64,000 nt of DNA. Origin: Neisseria dumasiana. Lineage in GTDB: Bacteria; Pseudomonadota; Gammaproteobacteria; Burkholderiales; Neisseriaceae. The translations under genes and the position numbers were made by a program. The notes beneath the pieces are model-generated. The model worked only from the letters and a program-made list of their open reading frames with translations, was not told the origin of the DNA and made no database searches. The stretch lies in NCBI RefSeq assembly GCF_022870885.1, contig NZ_CP091509.1:1736001-1800000 (forward strand). The letters run 5' to 3'. Below, in pieces: positions 34,598 to 44,405 of this stretch (its first letter is position 1; each line of letters begins with the position of its first letter).

Positions 34598-36136
34598 TTA
34601 CTTCTCCAAGCGTTTGAAATCCCGTGGACGGAATCCGAATACGCCCAAAGAAGCGAAATACAGAAAACCGCCCCAAGCCACCAAACCGATTAACTGAGCC
34701 GCTCTCTGCCAACCCGGCACCGCCTCCCACCGCAACGACAGGTAAGCCTGAGCCGCCCACAAACCCGCTCCCATAATGATCAAGGCCGCCAAAAGTTTGC
34801 ACAGGAAAGCCCTCCAACCTGCGCCGGGTTGATAGATTTTATGTTTGCGCAACAAAAAATACAGCAAACCGGCATTCAGGCACGCACCCAAACCGATTGC
34901 CAACGCCAAGCCCACATGCTTGAGCGGGCCGATAAACACAAGGTTCATCAACTGCGTGCATACCAGCGTGAAAACAGCTATTTTGACCGGTGTTTTAATG
35001 TTTTGACGCGCATAAAAACCGGGAGCCAACACCTTAATCATAATCAAACCCAACAGTCCGAAAGAATAGGCAATCAGAGCATTTTGCGTCATCAGCGCAT
35101 CGTTCAGGGTAAATTCTTTATACATAAACAGCGTCGCCACCAGTGGAAACGACAACACCGCCAGCCCCACGGCAGCAGGCATCGCCAACAGCATGCACAA
35201 CCTCAAACCCCAATCGAGCAGCGACGAAAATTCCTGCGGATTACCGCCGGCGGCATGTTTCGATAAAGTAGGCAGCAGAATCGTTCCCAAAGCCGCGCCC
35301 AGCACACCGGCCGGCAGTTCCATCAAACGGTCGGCATAATACATCCACGATACGCTGCCCGATTGCAGAAACGAAGCAAAAATCGTGTTAATCACCAACG
35401 AAATCTGCGCCACACTCACACCCAAAATAGCCGGCGCCATCTGCTTCATCACCCGGTTGACGGCAGCATCTTTCACATTCAGCTTAGGCAGTTTCAAAAA
35501 GCCCAATTTCGCCAGCCACGGCAGCTGGAAACCGAGCTGCAAAAGCCCGCCGAAAAACACCGCCCATGCGAGCGCCATTACGGGAGGATCAAAATAAGGC
35601 ACGAGAAACAATGCAAAAACAATGAACGACACGTTCAGCAAAGTCGGCGTAACGGCCGGAATACTGAATTTATGGTAAGTATTGAGAATCGAGCTTACAA
35701 AAGAAGAAAGGGAAATCAATAAGATATAAGGAAAAGTTACCCTCAGAAGTTCGGCAGAAAGCCGGAACTTATCGGGGTCTTTCGCAAACCCCGGTGCAGA
35801 AGCGTAAATCACCCACGGTGCCGCCAAAATGCCGATGGCCGTTACCACCACCAACACAAACGACAGCATCCCCGCCACATGGCGCACAAATTCGCGCGTC
35901 GCCTCTTCCGAACGGGTTTGCCGGTATTCGGCCAAAATCGGCACGAAGGCTTGTGCAAATGCCCCTTCTGCAAAAATCCGCCGTAATAAATTCGGCAATT
36001 TGAACGCAACGAAAAAAGCATCCGTTGCCATGCCGGCACCGAAAGTGCGCGCAATAATCGTATCGCGAACAAATCCCAACAATCGCGACACCATGGTTAA
36101 ACTGCCGACTTTCGCCAGCGCACCGAGTAAATTCAT
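34598..36136 (-). CDS. murJ: Lipid II flippase MurJ (MviN)
   Basis: 512 residues with about 14 membrane helices. It moves lipid II across the inner membrane for peptidoglycan synthesis. The N terminus [35 protein letters not shown] (first 35 residues) with the conserved Arg residues, and [17 protein letters not shown] (near 58), are typical. NQ-rich loops and [20 protein letters not shown] (near 280) are also conserved. It stands alone on the minus strand with a long upstream region shared with the clpP 3' end. Confidence 0.96.
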   Translation of the reverse strand: MNLLGALAKVGSLTMVSRLLGFVRDTIIARTFGAGMATDAFFVAFKLPNLLRRIFAEGAFAQAFVPILAEYRQTRSEEATREFVRHVAGMLSFVLVVVTAIGILAAPWVIYASAPGFAKDPDKFRLSAELLRVTFPYILLISLSSFVSSILNTYHKFSIPAVTPTLLNVSFIVFALFLVPYFDPPVMALAWAVFFGGLLQLGFQLPWLAKLGFLKLPKLNVKDAAVNRVMKQMAPAILGVSVAQISLVINTIFASFLQSGSVSWMYYADRLMELPAGVLGAALGTILLPTLSKHAAGGNPQEFSSLLDWGLRLCMLLAMPAAVGLAVLSFPLVATLFMYKEFTLNDALMTQNALIAYSFGLLGLIMIKVLAPGFYARQNIKTPVKIAVFTLVCTQLMNLVFIGPLKHVGLALAIGLGACLNAGLLYFLLRKHKIYQPGAGWRAFLCKLLAALIIMGAGLWAAQAYLSLRWEAVPGWQRAAQLIGLVAWGGFLYFASLGVFGFRPRDFKRLEK

Positions 36137-36718
36137 GGTTTGATTCTTTAGAAAATAACGTATTGCCGTTATGCCGTCTGAAAAACTTTTCAGACGGCAT
36201 ACCGCCTTTTGTCAGCACGCCCAACTGCAGGCGCTGGAAAGCGGAGCAGCGGCGCATGAAACAGATAAAGAGCCTAACGATATAAAAACCGCAGCGCCGG
36301 AACAGACACGGCAGCATACCGCTCAACATATTGACCACCGTCCTGCCCGGCCCGAGCCGCGCCGAATCATCCGGTTGTTCACAACCGCAAAATACTTCTT
36401 TCTGCTTAGGCTGCAAAACCCATGATTCCGACAGTGTGTTTAAGACGTTTTCCGGGCTATGTTTTTATTCGGCACGAACCGCTTTGTACTACAAAGCCCA
36501 TCCAAACGGAAACGGCCGCAAGATAACACGCTTTAACACGGTTTCCGATCATTGCGCCCACTGGTCGGCAACTAAAAACAGCACAGCCGTACCGAAAAGC
36601 AACATGCCCCAAAATATTTTTATTATTGATTTTCAAACCGAAAGATATATTTCAGACGGCCTATAATACTTGGCCGTCTGACAATCAGGTTTGATTAAAA
36701 ACTGAAATGCTTTTGAGC
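36137..36718. other. Long intergenic region between clpP and murJ
   Basis: 582 bases without a supported gene. It contains an inverted pair of AT-type DUS (36173-36201, TATGCCGTCTGAAAAA / TTTTCAGACGGCATA) just upstream of murJ and an inverted AG-type pair near 36651-36682 just behind clpP. Frames across the middle show no family, ribosome site or signal; it may be gene debris. Confidence 0.5.
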
Positions 36719-37345
36719 TTACAGCTTGATGCTTGCCCGATCTTCGAGCACTTGATCGATCAAGCCGTATTTTTGCGCTTCTTCCGCCGACATATAATTA
36801 TCGCGGTCGGTATCGCGCTCCACCTTCTCCAAATCCTGACCGGTATGTTTTGCCAGCAAACGGTTCAATTTCTCTTTCAACTTCAGCAGTTCGCGGGCGT
36901 GGATTTCGATATCCGAAGCCTGCCCGCCCAAACCGCCGCTGATCAGAGGCTGGTGAATCATCACACGGCTGTTTGGCAGCGCAAAACGTTTACCCTTCGC
37001 ACCGGCAGAAAGCAAAAATGCCCCCATGCTGGCTGCCTGCCCCAAACATAAAGTAGATACGTCGGGCTTAATGAAATTCATGGTATCGTAAATCGACATG
37101 CCCGCCGTAACCGAACCGCCGGGAGAATTGATATAGAAGAAAATATCTTTATCGGGATTTTCGCTTTCCAAAAACAGCAGCTGAGCCACTACCAAATTGG
37201 CCGTGTCGTCATTCACAGGCCCGACCAGAAAAACAATGCGCTCTTTCAGCAGGCGCGAGTAAATATCAAACGCACGCTCGCCTCGGCCGCTTTGTTCGAT
37301 CACGGTAGGCACTAAATAGCCGTTATGAATATCGGGGATCATCAT
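36719..37345 (-). CDS. clpP: ATP-dependent Clp protease proteolytic subunit
   Basis: 208 residues. Serine protease with Ser in [11 protein letters not shown] (near 103), His in [12 protein letters not shown] (near 128) and Asp in [12 protein letters not shown] (near 177), in the correct order. AAGGAGTG lies immediately upstream of the start. It is in the order tig then clpP on the minus strand, but a hairpin terminator sits 28 bases before its start. It forms the 14-subunit chamber with ClpX/ClpA. Confidence 0.97.
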   Translation of the reverse strand: MMIPDIHNGYLVPTVIEQSGRGERAFDIYSRLLKERIVFLVGPVNDDTANLVVAQLLFLESENPDKDIFFYINSPGGSVTAGMSIYDTMNFIKPDVSTLCLGQAASMGAFLLSAGAKGKRFALPNSRVMIHQPLISGGLGGQASDIEIHARELLKLKEKLNRLLAKHTGQDLEKVERDTDRDNYMSAEEAQKYGLIDQVLEDRASIKL

Positions 37346-37373
37346 TACACTCCTTTTCAGGATATTCAGTAAA

Positions 37374-37407
37374 AAGCACCAAAGCGCGGAAGGCTGCTTC
37401 GGTGCTT
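37374..37407 (-). terminator. Hairpin terminator between tig and clpP
   Basis: On the minus strand AAGCACCGAAGC pairs with GCTTTGGTGCTT (11 pairs plus a G-T) over ten bases, followed by TTTACTG. It lies 208 bases after tig and 28 bases before clpP. Confidence 0.7.
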
Positions 37408-37614
37408 GTTTGTATTAACCAAAAGTTTCAGACGGCCTTTGAACCTGTTCAACATATCCATTGCGGCAAGGTTTCAATGAAAATGCCCGCCTATGCTGCA
37501 TCCTGATGCTTGCAGTATATCCAAGCTTGCATACACTTTTCCCAGCATCTGCGGTTTTTACCTCGAAAAACCGCTTACAAACAGACTTTGAACAGACTCT
37601 AAACCACAGAAACC

Positions 37615-38925
37615 TTAAGCCTGTGCGCCCATCACTTCGTCAAACGACAATACTTTCTCGCTCACTTTGGCTTTACCCAACACAAAATCCACTACATTGG
37701 CTTCAACCGCCAAAGAAGTCGGGCCTTGCAGGCGTTGTTTGTCGGCAAAATACCAGTCGATCACTTCTTGCGGATCTTCGTAGCTTTCCGCAAAGTCGGT
37801 AACCACGGCTTTCACTTGCTCTTCAGTCGGCTCCAGTTTGTGGTCGTCAACCAATTGAGCCAGAATCAAACCTAAAGCCACGCGGCGTTCAGCCTGTTCT
37901 TTGAACATATCGGCAGGCAGATCCAAATTGGCTGCATCAGCCATGCCTTGATTGATGAAGTTTTGTTTCATTTCATCGGCCAAACGTGCAGATTCATCGT
38001 TTACCAATGCTTTGGGCAACTGGATATCGGTTACTTTCAACAAAGCTTCCATAACCGCATCTTTGGTTTGGCTTTCAGTGCGGCGTGATACTTCGCGCGC
38101 CACGTTTTTACGCACTTCTTCACGCATTTTGGCTACGTCGCCGTCTTCGATACCCAAAGCTTTGGCAAACTGTTCGTCCACTTCGGGCAGAGTTGCTTCG
38201 GATACGTTTTTCAGGGTAATGGTAAATACGGCGGTTTTACCGGCCACATCTTTACCGTGGTAATCTTCGGGGAAGTTGACTTCCACATCTTTGCTTTCGC
38301 CTTCTTTCAAGCCCAATACGCCGGCTTCGAATTCAGGCAGCATTTGACCGTTGCCCAATACGAAAGGATAGTTTTGCGCGCTGCCGCCATCGAATGCCAC
38401 GCCGTCGATTTTGCCTTCGAAGTCAATAATCACACGGTCGCTGTTTTGCGCTTCGCGCTCTACATGTTTGAAGCTGGTGCGTTGTTTGCGCAGGATTTCA
38501 ATGGTTTTGTCCACTTCGGCATCGCCCACTTCGGCAGTAACTTTTTCCACTTCCTGAGCGGATAAATCGCCTACTTTAACTTCGGGAAACACTTCGAAAA
38601 CAGCAGCGATTTTCAGCGCGTCTTTGTCTTCCTGTTCTTCAACATTTTCAAAACGGGGAAAGCCGGCAACTTTCAGGTTTTGGGCTACGGCAACGTCGTA
38701 GAATGCTTTTTGAACCATCTCGTTCAACACATCGTTTTGTACGCCGGCACCATACATAGAAGCAACCATTTTCAACGGTGCTTTACCGGGACGGAAACCG
38801 TCGATCTTCACGCGACGCTGGGTTTGCTGCAAGCGTTTGTCGGTTTCCGCATTGATTTCGCTCCACGGCAGAGACAACACTACTTTGCGTTCCAGATTTT
38901 CCAAATTTTCTACAGTTACGCTCAT
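37615..38925 (-). CDS. tig: Trigger factor (ribosome-associated chaperone and prolyl isomerase)
   Basis: 436 residues. The N-terminal ribosome-binding domain has the GFRPGKAPL signature (near residue 44). The FKBP-type PPIase domain includes VIIDFEGKIDGVAFDGGSAQNYPFVLGNGQMLPEFEAGVLG (about 153-195). The C-terminal chaperone arms run from about 250 to 430, rich in Glu/Lys helices. Length and order match the family. It is upstream of clpP, as in many bacteria. Confidence 0.96.
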   Translation of the reverse strand: MSVTVENLENLERKVVLSLPWSEINAETDKRLQQTQRRVKIDGFRPGKAPLKMVASMYGAGVQNDVLNEMVQKAFYDVAVAQNLKVAGFPRFENVEEQEDKDALKIAAVFEVFPEVKVGDLSAQEVEKVTAEVGDAEVDKTIEILRKQRTSFKHVEREAQNSDRVIIDFEGKIDGVAFDGGSAQNYPFVLGNGQMLPEFEAGVLGLKEGESKDVEVNFPEDYHGKDVAGKTAVFTITLKNVSEATLPEVDEQFAKALGIEDGDVAKMREEVRKNVAREVSRRTESQTKDAVMEALLKVTDIQLPKALVNDESARLADEMKQNFINQGMADAANLDLPADMFKEQAERRVALGLILAQLVDDHKLEPTEEQVKAVVTDFAESYEDPQEVIDWYFADKQRLQGPTSLAVEANVVDFVLGKAKVSEKVLSFDEVMGAQA

Positions 38926-39183
38926 CGTAAGCCCTTACTATTATTTATAAAATCAGTTTTTCAACACCCGTGCAGGCTTCGGAAGGTATCTACACGGGAA
39001 ACATTCAGATAAAAATCAGTCGCAAATTATAGCATATATTGAGATGGCTATAAAACAGGTATCCTTGCCTTCCGCCCCGGGGTGTTCGACAGCCGGCATC
39101 CGGCCTAATTCCTGCCTAATCGTTCCGCTTTATTATTTGCTCCGTTGCAGTGATTCAACCCAATAAACACAGGAATGTATATC

Positions 39184-39453
39184 ATGAAAAAATTATTTGC
39201 CGCCGCTACCGCCGCCTTGACCTTATTTGCTTTCACCGCCCCTGCATCGGCAGCCCAATATATTACGTCCAAACAAGCCGTGGCCGCCGCCAAAGCGAAA
39301 GTCAAAGGCCGTGTAACCGATGTTGATTTTGACAGGGATTCGCGACGCCCGCACTACGACGTAGATATTGTTTCGCGCGGTAAAAAGCATGAGTTGAAAG
39401 TTGATGCGCGCACCGGAAAAGTTTACTCCAACCGCATAGACTACGACGACTGA
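39184..39453 (+). CDS. Small secreted PepSY-domain protein
   Basis: 89 residues from ATG 39184 (CAGGAA ten bases upstream; a further in-frame ATG at 39175 would add three). Signal peptide MKKLFAAATAALTLFAFTAPASA. The mature 66 residues form one PepSY unit (YITSKQAVAAAKAKVKGRVTDVDFD, then HYDVDIVSRGKKHELKVDARTGKVYSNRIDYDD; positions 25-89). A paralogue of 15554-15865. The function is unknown. It is followed by an exceptionally long inverted repeat terminator. Confidence 0.85.
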   Translation: MKKLFAAATAALTLFAFTAPASAAQYITSKQAVAAAKAKVKGRVTDVDFDRDSRRPHYDVDIVSRGKKHELKVDARTGKVYSNRIDYDD

Positions 39454-39490
39454 TTCCAACTGCTCCGCCGTTTAAGCAGCCCGAACGTCC

Positions 39491-39545
39491 AATAAAATAA
39501 GGCAGGCCGTCTGAAAAATTTTCAGACGGCCTGCCTTATTTTATT
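39491..39545. terminator. 55-bp perfect inverted repeat (27-bp arms) built on DUS
   Basis: Positions 39491-39517 and 39519-39545 are exact reverse complements, with AGGCCGTCTGAA at the core and GCCTTATTTTATT-like T-rich outer arms. It lies between the convergent PepSY and XanQ-like genes and serves as a bidirectional terminator. Confidence 0.85.
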
Positions 39546-39570
39546 ACGTTATCCAACTAACCTATATTCT

Positions 39571-40959
39571 TTAAGCATCTAATTCATCGCTCAAATAAAC
39601 TTTATTACCGGTATCTTGCGGCATGATCAGGTTCATAACCAAAGCCGCCACGCCGCCCATACAGATCGGATTTTGGAAGAGTTCTTTAACCGGCAGCAAG
39701 GCAAACACTTCAGGCTTAAAGCTCACACCCAAACCCAAGCCGATAGACGTTGCCGCAATCACCGCTTCACGGCGGTTGATGCCGTTAGTCATGATAATGC
39801 GCACACCGGCAATGGCTATCAGGCCGAACATCAACACCATCGCACCGCCGATTACCGGGCTGGGAATAGTGGTAAAGGCACGGCCGACAATCGGAAACAG
39901 CCCCAACACCACCAAAATCACGGCAATATATTTACCCACATGGCGCGAAGCTACGCCGGTCATCTGAATCACACCGTTGTTTTGGGCAAAGGTGGTCAGA
40001 GGCAGCGAACCGAGTGCCGTTGCAATCACCGAAACCAAACCGTCGGCCAACACCCCGCCGCGCAAACGTTTTTGAAACTCGTCGCCTTCGTAGTCTTCGC
40101 CGGACACCATGGCCGTAGCCGTCAAATCGCCCACCGCCTCAAAAATACTCAGCAAATACACCAAACCGGCTACCAAAAACGGCACAAACTGAAAATCGAA
40201 ACCGTATTTAAACGGCACGGGAACGGTAATCAAAGGCAGATCTTTCAGCACCGAAAAATCAACCATACCCAAAAACAAGGCCACGATATAGCCGGCAATC
40301 ATACCCACTGCAATACCGCTCATGCGCAACAGCGGGTTTTTCAAGCTGTTGAAAAACAGCACCACCGCCAGCACAAACGCCGCCAGTGCGATATTTTGCC
40401 ATGCACCGAAAGTATTGTTGCCCATCGCCGCAAAGCCGCCGCCGAATTCGGTAATCGCCACACTGATTAAGCTCAAACCGATCATCATCACAACCACACC
40501 GCTCACCGTAGGCGTGATGATTTTTTTCAGGTAGGGCAACAACCAAGCCGAACCCGCCACCAAAAATGCACCGACAAATGCCACACCCAATAAAGCGGAT
40601 ACCATCGCATGTTCGTCCAAGCCCTGCTCTTTCATGCTCAAGCCCAGCGAAATCATCACGCCGACAAATGAAAAGTTAACCGATTGAATCGACAGCAAAC
40701 CCGAACCGACCGGCCCGAAACGGTTTACCTGCAAATAGGTGCCGATACCTGAGGCCACCATCGCCATCGACACCAAATAAGCCGTCATTTCAGGCGGCAG
40801 TTTGAGCGCACCGCCCACGATCAACGCCGGCGTAATCATCGGCACAAAAATCGCCAGCAAGTGGGTAATGGCACTCAATAAAGCATTGGCAAAAGGCGGC
40901 TTGTCTTCCAAACGGTAAACCAAGTCGGGCGCGTCTGTTTTCGGGGGCATGGGAGCCAT
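39571..40959 (-). CDS. xanQ: NCS2-family purine permease, XanQ-like
   Basis: 462 residues with about 14 membrane segments. Near-continuous similarity to E. coli XanQ as I recall it: AITHLLAIFVPMITPALIVGGAL, SMAMVASGIGTYLQVNRFGPVGSGLLSIQSVNFSFVGVMI (about 65-104), FEAVGDLTATAMVSGEDYEG and LPLTTFAQNNGVIQMTGVASRHVGKYIA (near 322). The motif ATALGSLPLTTFAQNNGVI is the NCS2 signature. It probably imports xanthine (urate or guanine are alternatives). AAGGA precedes the start at 40959. Confidence 0.9.
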   Translation of the reverse strand: MAPMPPKTDAPDLVYRLEDKPPFANALLSAITHLLAIFVPMITPALIVGGALKLPPEMTAYLVSMAMVASGIGTYLQVNRFGPVGSGLLSIQSVNFSFVGVMISLGLSMKEQGLDEHAMVSALLGVAFVGAFLVAGSAWLLPYLKKIITPTVSGVVVMMIGLSLISVAITEFGGGFAAMGNNTFGAWQNIALAAFVLAVVLFFNSLKNPLLRMSGIAVGMIAGYIVALFLGMVDFSVLKDLPLITVPVPFKYGFDFQFVPFLVAGLVYLLSIFEAVGDLTATAMVSGEDYEGDEFQKRLRGGVLADGLVSVIATALGSLPLTTFAQNNGVIQMTGVASRHVGKYIAVILVVLGLFPIVGRAFTTIPSPVIGGAMVLMFGLIAIAGVRIIMTNGINRREAVIAATSIGLGLGVSFKPEVFALLPVKELFQNPICMGGVAALVMNLIMPQDTGNKVYLSDELDA

Positions 40960-41248
40960 AACACGGATTCCTTATATGTAATCGAACGATAAATTTTGTA
41001 AGCGCGGATTGTAAACAATTTCCATCCCTACTTCAATTTCCATCATCTCCACTTGTGCCTCAAAATCAGCTTTTTTCAGCATATAAGCATAACAACCGTT
41101 ATGAATCAGGACATAAAAACCTTTTCAGACGGCCTCTCAAACCTTTGCAAACCTTTGCAGGCCGTCTGAAATCAGCATTTCACATCAATTCCAAAGTAAG
41201 CTACAATCAGCCAACTTTACAGAACGTTTGAGAAATAAAGGTTTTAAC

Positions 41249-42124
41249 ATGTTAAAAGGCAGCTTGGTCGCTCTGGTTACACCCATGAATCAGGACGGCA
41301 GCGTAAATTTCGACCAACTCAAATCCCTTATCGACTGGCACATTGAAAACGGCACCGATGCCATTGTGGCCGTAGGCACCACAGGCGAAAGTGCCACCCT
41401 GCCCGTAGAAGAACATTTGGCCGTGATTGAAGCCACTGTGAAACACGTCAACAAACGCATTCCCGTTGTTGCGGGCACAGGCGCCAACAACACCGTAGAG
41501 GCCATCGAGCTTTCCAAAGCCGCCCAACGCTTGGGGGCGGATTACACCCTGTCTGTCGTCCCCTACTACAACAAGCCCTCGCAAGAAGGCATCTACCGCC
41601 ACTTTAAAGCCATCGCCGAAGCCGCAAGCATTCCCATGATCATCTACAACGTGCCCGGCCGCACCGTCGTCAACATGAGCGACGACACCATTCTGCGTTT
41701 GGCAAACATTCCCAATATCGTAGGCGTTAAAGAAGCCAGCGGTGACATCGGCCGGGAAACCGATCTGATCAACCGCGTACCGGAAGGCTTTGCCGTTTAT
41801 TCCGGCGACGACCCTACCGCCATGGCCTTCATGCTGTGCGGCGGAGACGGCGTCATCAGCGTGGCAGCCAACGTTGCCCCCAAACCCTTCGCCGACATGT
41901 GCAAAGCCGCTCTCAAAGGCGACATCCCTGCAGCACGCGCCCTCAACAAACAGCTCGTTCCCGTTTACAACGTTATGTTCTGCGAGCCCAGCCCCGCCGC
42001 ACCCAAATGGGCCTTGTCCGAATTGGGCAAGTGTAATCCGCATGTACGCCTGCCGATTATTGAACTTTCTTCAGACGGCCAAGACAAAGTACGCAATGCG
42101 CTTAAAGAAGCCAATTTGATTTAA
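41249..42124 (+). CDS. dapA: 4-hydroxy-tetrahydrodipicolinate synthase
   Basis: 291 residues from ATG 41249 ([13 protein letters not shown], the standard start; AAAGG upstream). It condenses pyruvate and aspartate semialdehyde in lysine/diaminopimelate synthesis. The Schiff-base lysine is in [12 protein letters not shown] (near 161), the catalytic tyrosine in [15 protein letters not shown] (near 107/133 pair with IIYNVPGRT), and the TTGESATL loop near 44. bamC follows after 16 bases, the same order as dapA-bamC in other proteobacteria. An inverted DUS pair lies in the promoter region. Confidence 0.96.
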   Translation: MLKGSLVALVTPMNQDGSVNFDQLKSLIDWHIENGTDAIVAVGTTGESATLPVEEHLAVIEATVKHVNKRIPVVAGTGANNTVEAIELSKAAQRLGADYTLSVVPYYNKPSQEGIYRHFKAIAEAASIPMIIYNVPGRTVVNMSDDTILRLANIPNIVGVKEASGDIGRETDLINRVPEGFAVYSGDDPTAMAFMLCGGDGVISVAANVAPKPFADMCKAALKGDIPAARALNKQLVPVYNVMFCEPSPAAPKWALSELGKCNPHVRLPIIELSSDGQDKVRNALKEANLI

Positions 42125-42140
42125 CCACAGGAATCGCCAT

Positions 42141-43274
42141 ATGAACCGAATGAAACCGGTAGCATTAACCCTCGCCCTTATCGGCCTTGCCGCCTGCTCC
42201 GGCAACAAAGAACAACCCAAACTCGACTATCAAACCCAAAACCGCAAAGTCGTTAACTTGGAAGTACCGCCCGATCTGACCAACCCCGATCAAGGCAATC
42301 TCTATCAAATTCCCGCAGGCACCGGAGCCGTTCGCGCCAGCGACCTTAACCGCAACAAGGCCGTTCAGCAACCCGCCAACCAAGCCGTATTGCAAGGCGT
42401 AAAAGGTGTACGCCTCGAGCGCGACGGCAGCCAACGCTGGCTGGTAGTCGAAGGCAAACAGCCTGCCGAAATCTGGCCGCTGCTGAAAGTTTTCTGGCAG
42501 GAAAACGGTTTCGACATCAAATCGGAAGAACCCGCCATCGGCCAAATGGAAACCGAATGGGCGGAAAACCGTGCCAAAATTCCGCAAGACAGCCTGCGCC
42601 GCCTGTTTGAAAAAGTCGGTCTCGGCGGCATCTATTCCACCAGCGAACGCGACAAATTCATCATCCGTCTCGAACGCGGCAAAAACGGCACCACCGATGT
42701 CTTCTTCGCCCACAAAGGCATGAAAGAAGTTTATGGCGACAAAAACAAAGACACCACCATGTGGCAGCCCCGCCCGAACGACCCCAACCTTGAAGCCGCC
42801 TTTCTCGCACGCTTCATGCAATATCTCGGCGTAGATGCCGCACAAGCAGAAAATGCTTTAGGTAAAAGCGTTACGCCCGTTGCCCGCAATTCCGGCGACC
42901 TAGCCACGCTTGAAGGCAACAGCCTGCTGCTCAACGGCGAACACAACCGCAACTGGCGCCGCACCGCCCTTGCTCTCGACCGTATCGGCCTGACCGTACT
43001 CGGTCAAAACATAGAACGCCACGCATTCCTTGTGCAACCTGCCCCGCAGGAAGGCGAAGCCGTTAGCAACAAAAAACCCGGCATTTTCAAGCGTATTTTC
43101 GGCAAAGGCAAAAACAGCAATGCCGCCGCAAATACCGCCCAACCCAAATTGATCGTGTACGCCGAACCCGTTGCCAACGGCACCCGCATTCGCCTGCTCA
43201 ACAAAGACGGCAGCGCATACCAAGGCCGCGAAGCATCCACTTGGTTGAGCCGACTGCATACGGAACTGCGTTAA
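42141..43274 (+). CDS. bamC: Outer-membrane assembly lipoprotein BamC (NlpB)
   Basis: 377 residues. The lipoprotein signal MNRMKPVALTLALIGLAACSG has lipobox LAAC with the acylated Cys19. An extended N-terminal segment (DYQTQNRKVVNLEVPPDLTNPDQGNLYQIP, near 29-58) is the BamD-contact lasso. Two helix-grip domains follow (about 90-215 and 255-377, e.g. RWLVVEGKQPAEIWPLLKVFWQENGF). A component of the BAM complex inserting outer-membrane proteins. An operon with dapA. Confidence 0.92.
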   Translation: MNRMKPVALTLALIGLAACSGNKEQPKLDYQTQNRKVVNLEVPPDLTNPDQGNLYQIPAGTGAVRASDLNRNKAVQQPANQAVLQGVKGVRLERDGSQRWLVVEGKQPAEIWPLLKVFWQENGFDIKSEEPAIGQMETEWAENRAKIPQDSLRRLFEKVGLGGIYSTSERDKFIIRLERGKNGTTDVFFAHKGMKEVYGDKNKDTTMWQPRPNDPNLEAAFLARFMQYLGVDAAQAENALGKSVTPVARNSGDLATLEGNSLLLNGEHNRNWRRTALALDRIGLTVLGQNIERHAFLVQPAPQEGEAVSNKKPGIFKRIFGKGKNSNAAANTAQPKLIVYAEPVANGTRIRLLNKDGSAYQGREASTWLSRLHTELR

Positions 43275-43292
43275 CTTTGTGCAAAGGCCTAC

Positions 43293-43325
43293 AAAAAACA
43301 GCCCGCAACAACGGGCTGTTTTTTT
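43293..43325 (+). terminator. Intrinsic terminator of dapA-bamC
   Basis: AAAACAGCCCG and CGGGCTGTTTT form an 11-bp stem with a six-base loop and T-run, 20 bases after bamC. Confidence 0.92.
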
Positions 43326-43356
43326 GTCTCTACCTTTCAGATTAAGCCGGTTTCTT

Positions 43357-43515
43357 TATATCGCCAATCAACACATTTTTAATACAAGCCAGCAAGCCGC
43401 AAACAGTACAGGTAATACGGAACCGATTCTGTTGCCGCTTTAGCGGCTCACACAATCGCTCTCTTTGGAGCTAAGGCACAGCAACGCCGAGTAAAAGTTA
43501 AGCGGATTGGCTATG
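43357..43515. repeat. Full-length Correia-like element (~159 bp)
   Basis: It runs from TATATCGCCAATCAACA to AAGCGGATTGGCTATGA. The core order AGCCGCAAACAGTACAGG, TACGGAACCGATTCTG, AATCGCTCTCTTTGGAGCTA and AGGCACAGCAACGCCG is the classical Correia core. It lies between convergent bamC and mtnN. Confidence 0.8.
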
Positions 43516-43548
43516 ATCAACTGGAAATATTTGAAAACCCTGATCGGC

Positions 43549-44253
43549 TCAGATCAGATTCATCACCATTCGTGCAGAATTAACCGAAGCCGTTTTCAAA
43601 AATTCGTCAAAACTGATTTCGGCCTGCTCATCCGCCGCATCCGATACCGCGCGCACGGTCACGAAAGGCATATCGAGTTGGAAACAGATTTGGGCAATCG
43701 CCGCAGCCTCCATTTCTACCGCCAACACATTGTTGAAATTGCGGCGGATAAAATCCACTTTTTCACTACTGTGGATAAACTGATCGCCGCTGACAATCAA
43801 TCCTTTATGTACATCTGCACCCTCAAACGCATCCGCAGCCACCGCCGCTTTAGCCACCAACTCACCGTCGCTTTCAAATTCCGCAGGCATTTGGGGAATC
43901 TGGCCGGGCACATAGCCGAATGCCGTCACATCCACATCATGATGCGCCACGCGCGTGCCGATAACCACATCCCCTACTTTCAAACCACTGCCGACACCGC
44001 CCGCACTACCGGTATTGATCACGTAATCAGGCGAATATTTTCCTACCACTAAAGCAGTTACCGCCGCCGCATTGGCTTTACCGATTCCGCTTAACGCCAA
44101 CGCCACGCGCTTTCCGTTTAAAAAACCCGAATGCACGGTAAATTTACCGAAATATTCAGTTTGCACATTTTCCATGCTGCTTTTCAGCAATTCGATTTCT
44201 TGCTCCATCGCACCGATAACCGCCACCGTACCGCTTGTTTTATGCTCGAACAT
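43549..44253 (-). CDS. mtnN: 5'-methylthioadenosine/S-adenosylhomocysteine nucleosidase
   Basis: 234 residues. It cleaves MTA and SAH to adenine and the thioribose products, salvaging methionine and generating the AI-2 precursor. AVIGAMEQEIELLKSSM opens the protein with the catalytic glutamate; VVGKYSPDYVINTGSAGGVG (near 72), LAVEMEAAAIAQICFQLDMPFVTVRAVSDAADEQA (near 170-205) contain the ribose-binding Met/Glu and the catalytic Asp. All key residues are present. Divergent from the pilus ATPase gene at 44406. Confidence 0.95.
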   Translation of the reverse strand: MFEHKTSGTVAVIGAMEQEIELLKSSMENVQTEYFGKFTVHSGFLNGKRVALALSGIGKANAAAVTALVVGKYSPDYVINTGSAGGVGSGLKVGDVVIGTRVAHHDVDVTAFGYVPGQIPQMPAEFESDGELVAKAAVAADAFEGADVHKGLIVSGDQFIHSSEKVDFIRRNFNNVLAVEMEAAAIAQICFQLDMPFVTVRAVSDAADEQAEISFDEFLKTASVNSARMVMNLI

Positions 44254-44362
44254 TCATCTTTCCAATTCAGATAATAAATATCAAAATTATACCTTATATG
44301 TATAATTTCTACTAACTCTGTAAAGCACCGCCGACATGCTTAAAATACCACGGCAAACTTGC

Positions 44363-44368
44363 TATAAT
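44363..44368 (+). promoter_or_regulatory. Possible -10 box of the PilT/PilU-family ATPase gene
   Basis: TATAAT preceded by TTGC, 38 bases before the start codon. The -35 candidate TTAAAA (44340-44345) at 17 bases is weak. Confidence 0.4.
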
Positions 44369-44405
44369 CTAGGCCATTTTATCAAATTATCATACAGGCT
44401 GAAAA

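Noticed and set aside
36530..36610. Short minus-strand hydrophobic peptide (KIFWGMLLFGTAVLFLVADQWAQ region)
   Set aside because: It looks like a membrane helix with a stop, but there is no proper start with a ribosome site; the only ATG would give 18 residues. Too weak for a gene call.
39616..40470. 284-residue plus-strand frame opposite the XanQ-like gene
   Set aside because: Antisense shadow; low-complexity His/Gln-rich content without homology.
41252..42043. 263-residue minus-strand frame opposite dapA
   Set aside because: dapA motifs are complete on the plus strand; the reverse frame is Gly/Val/Phe-rich with no start signal.
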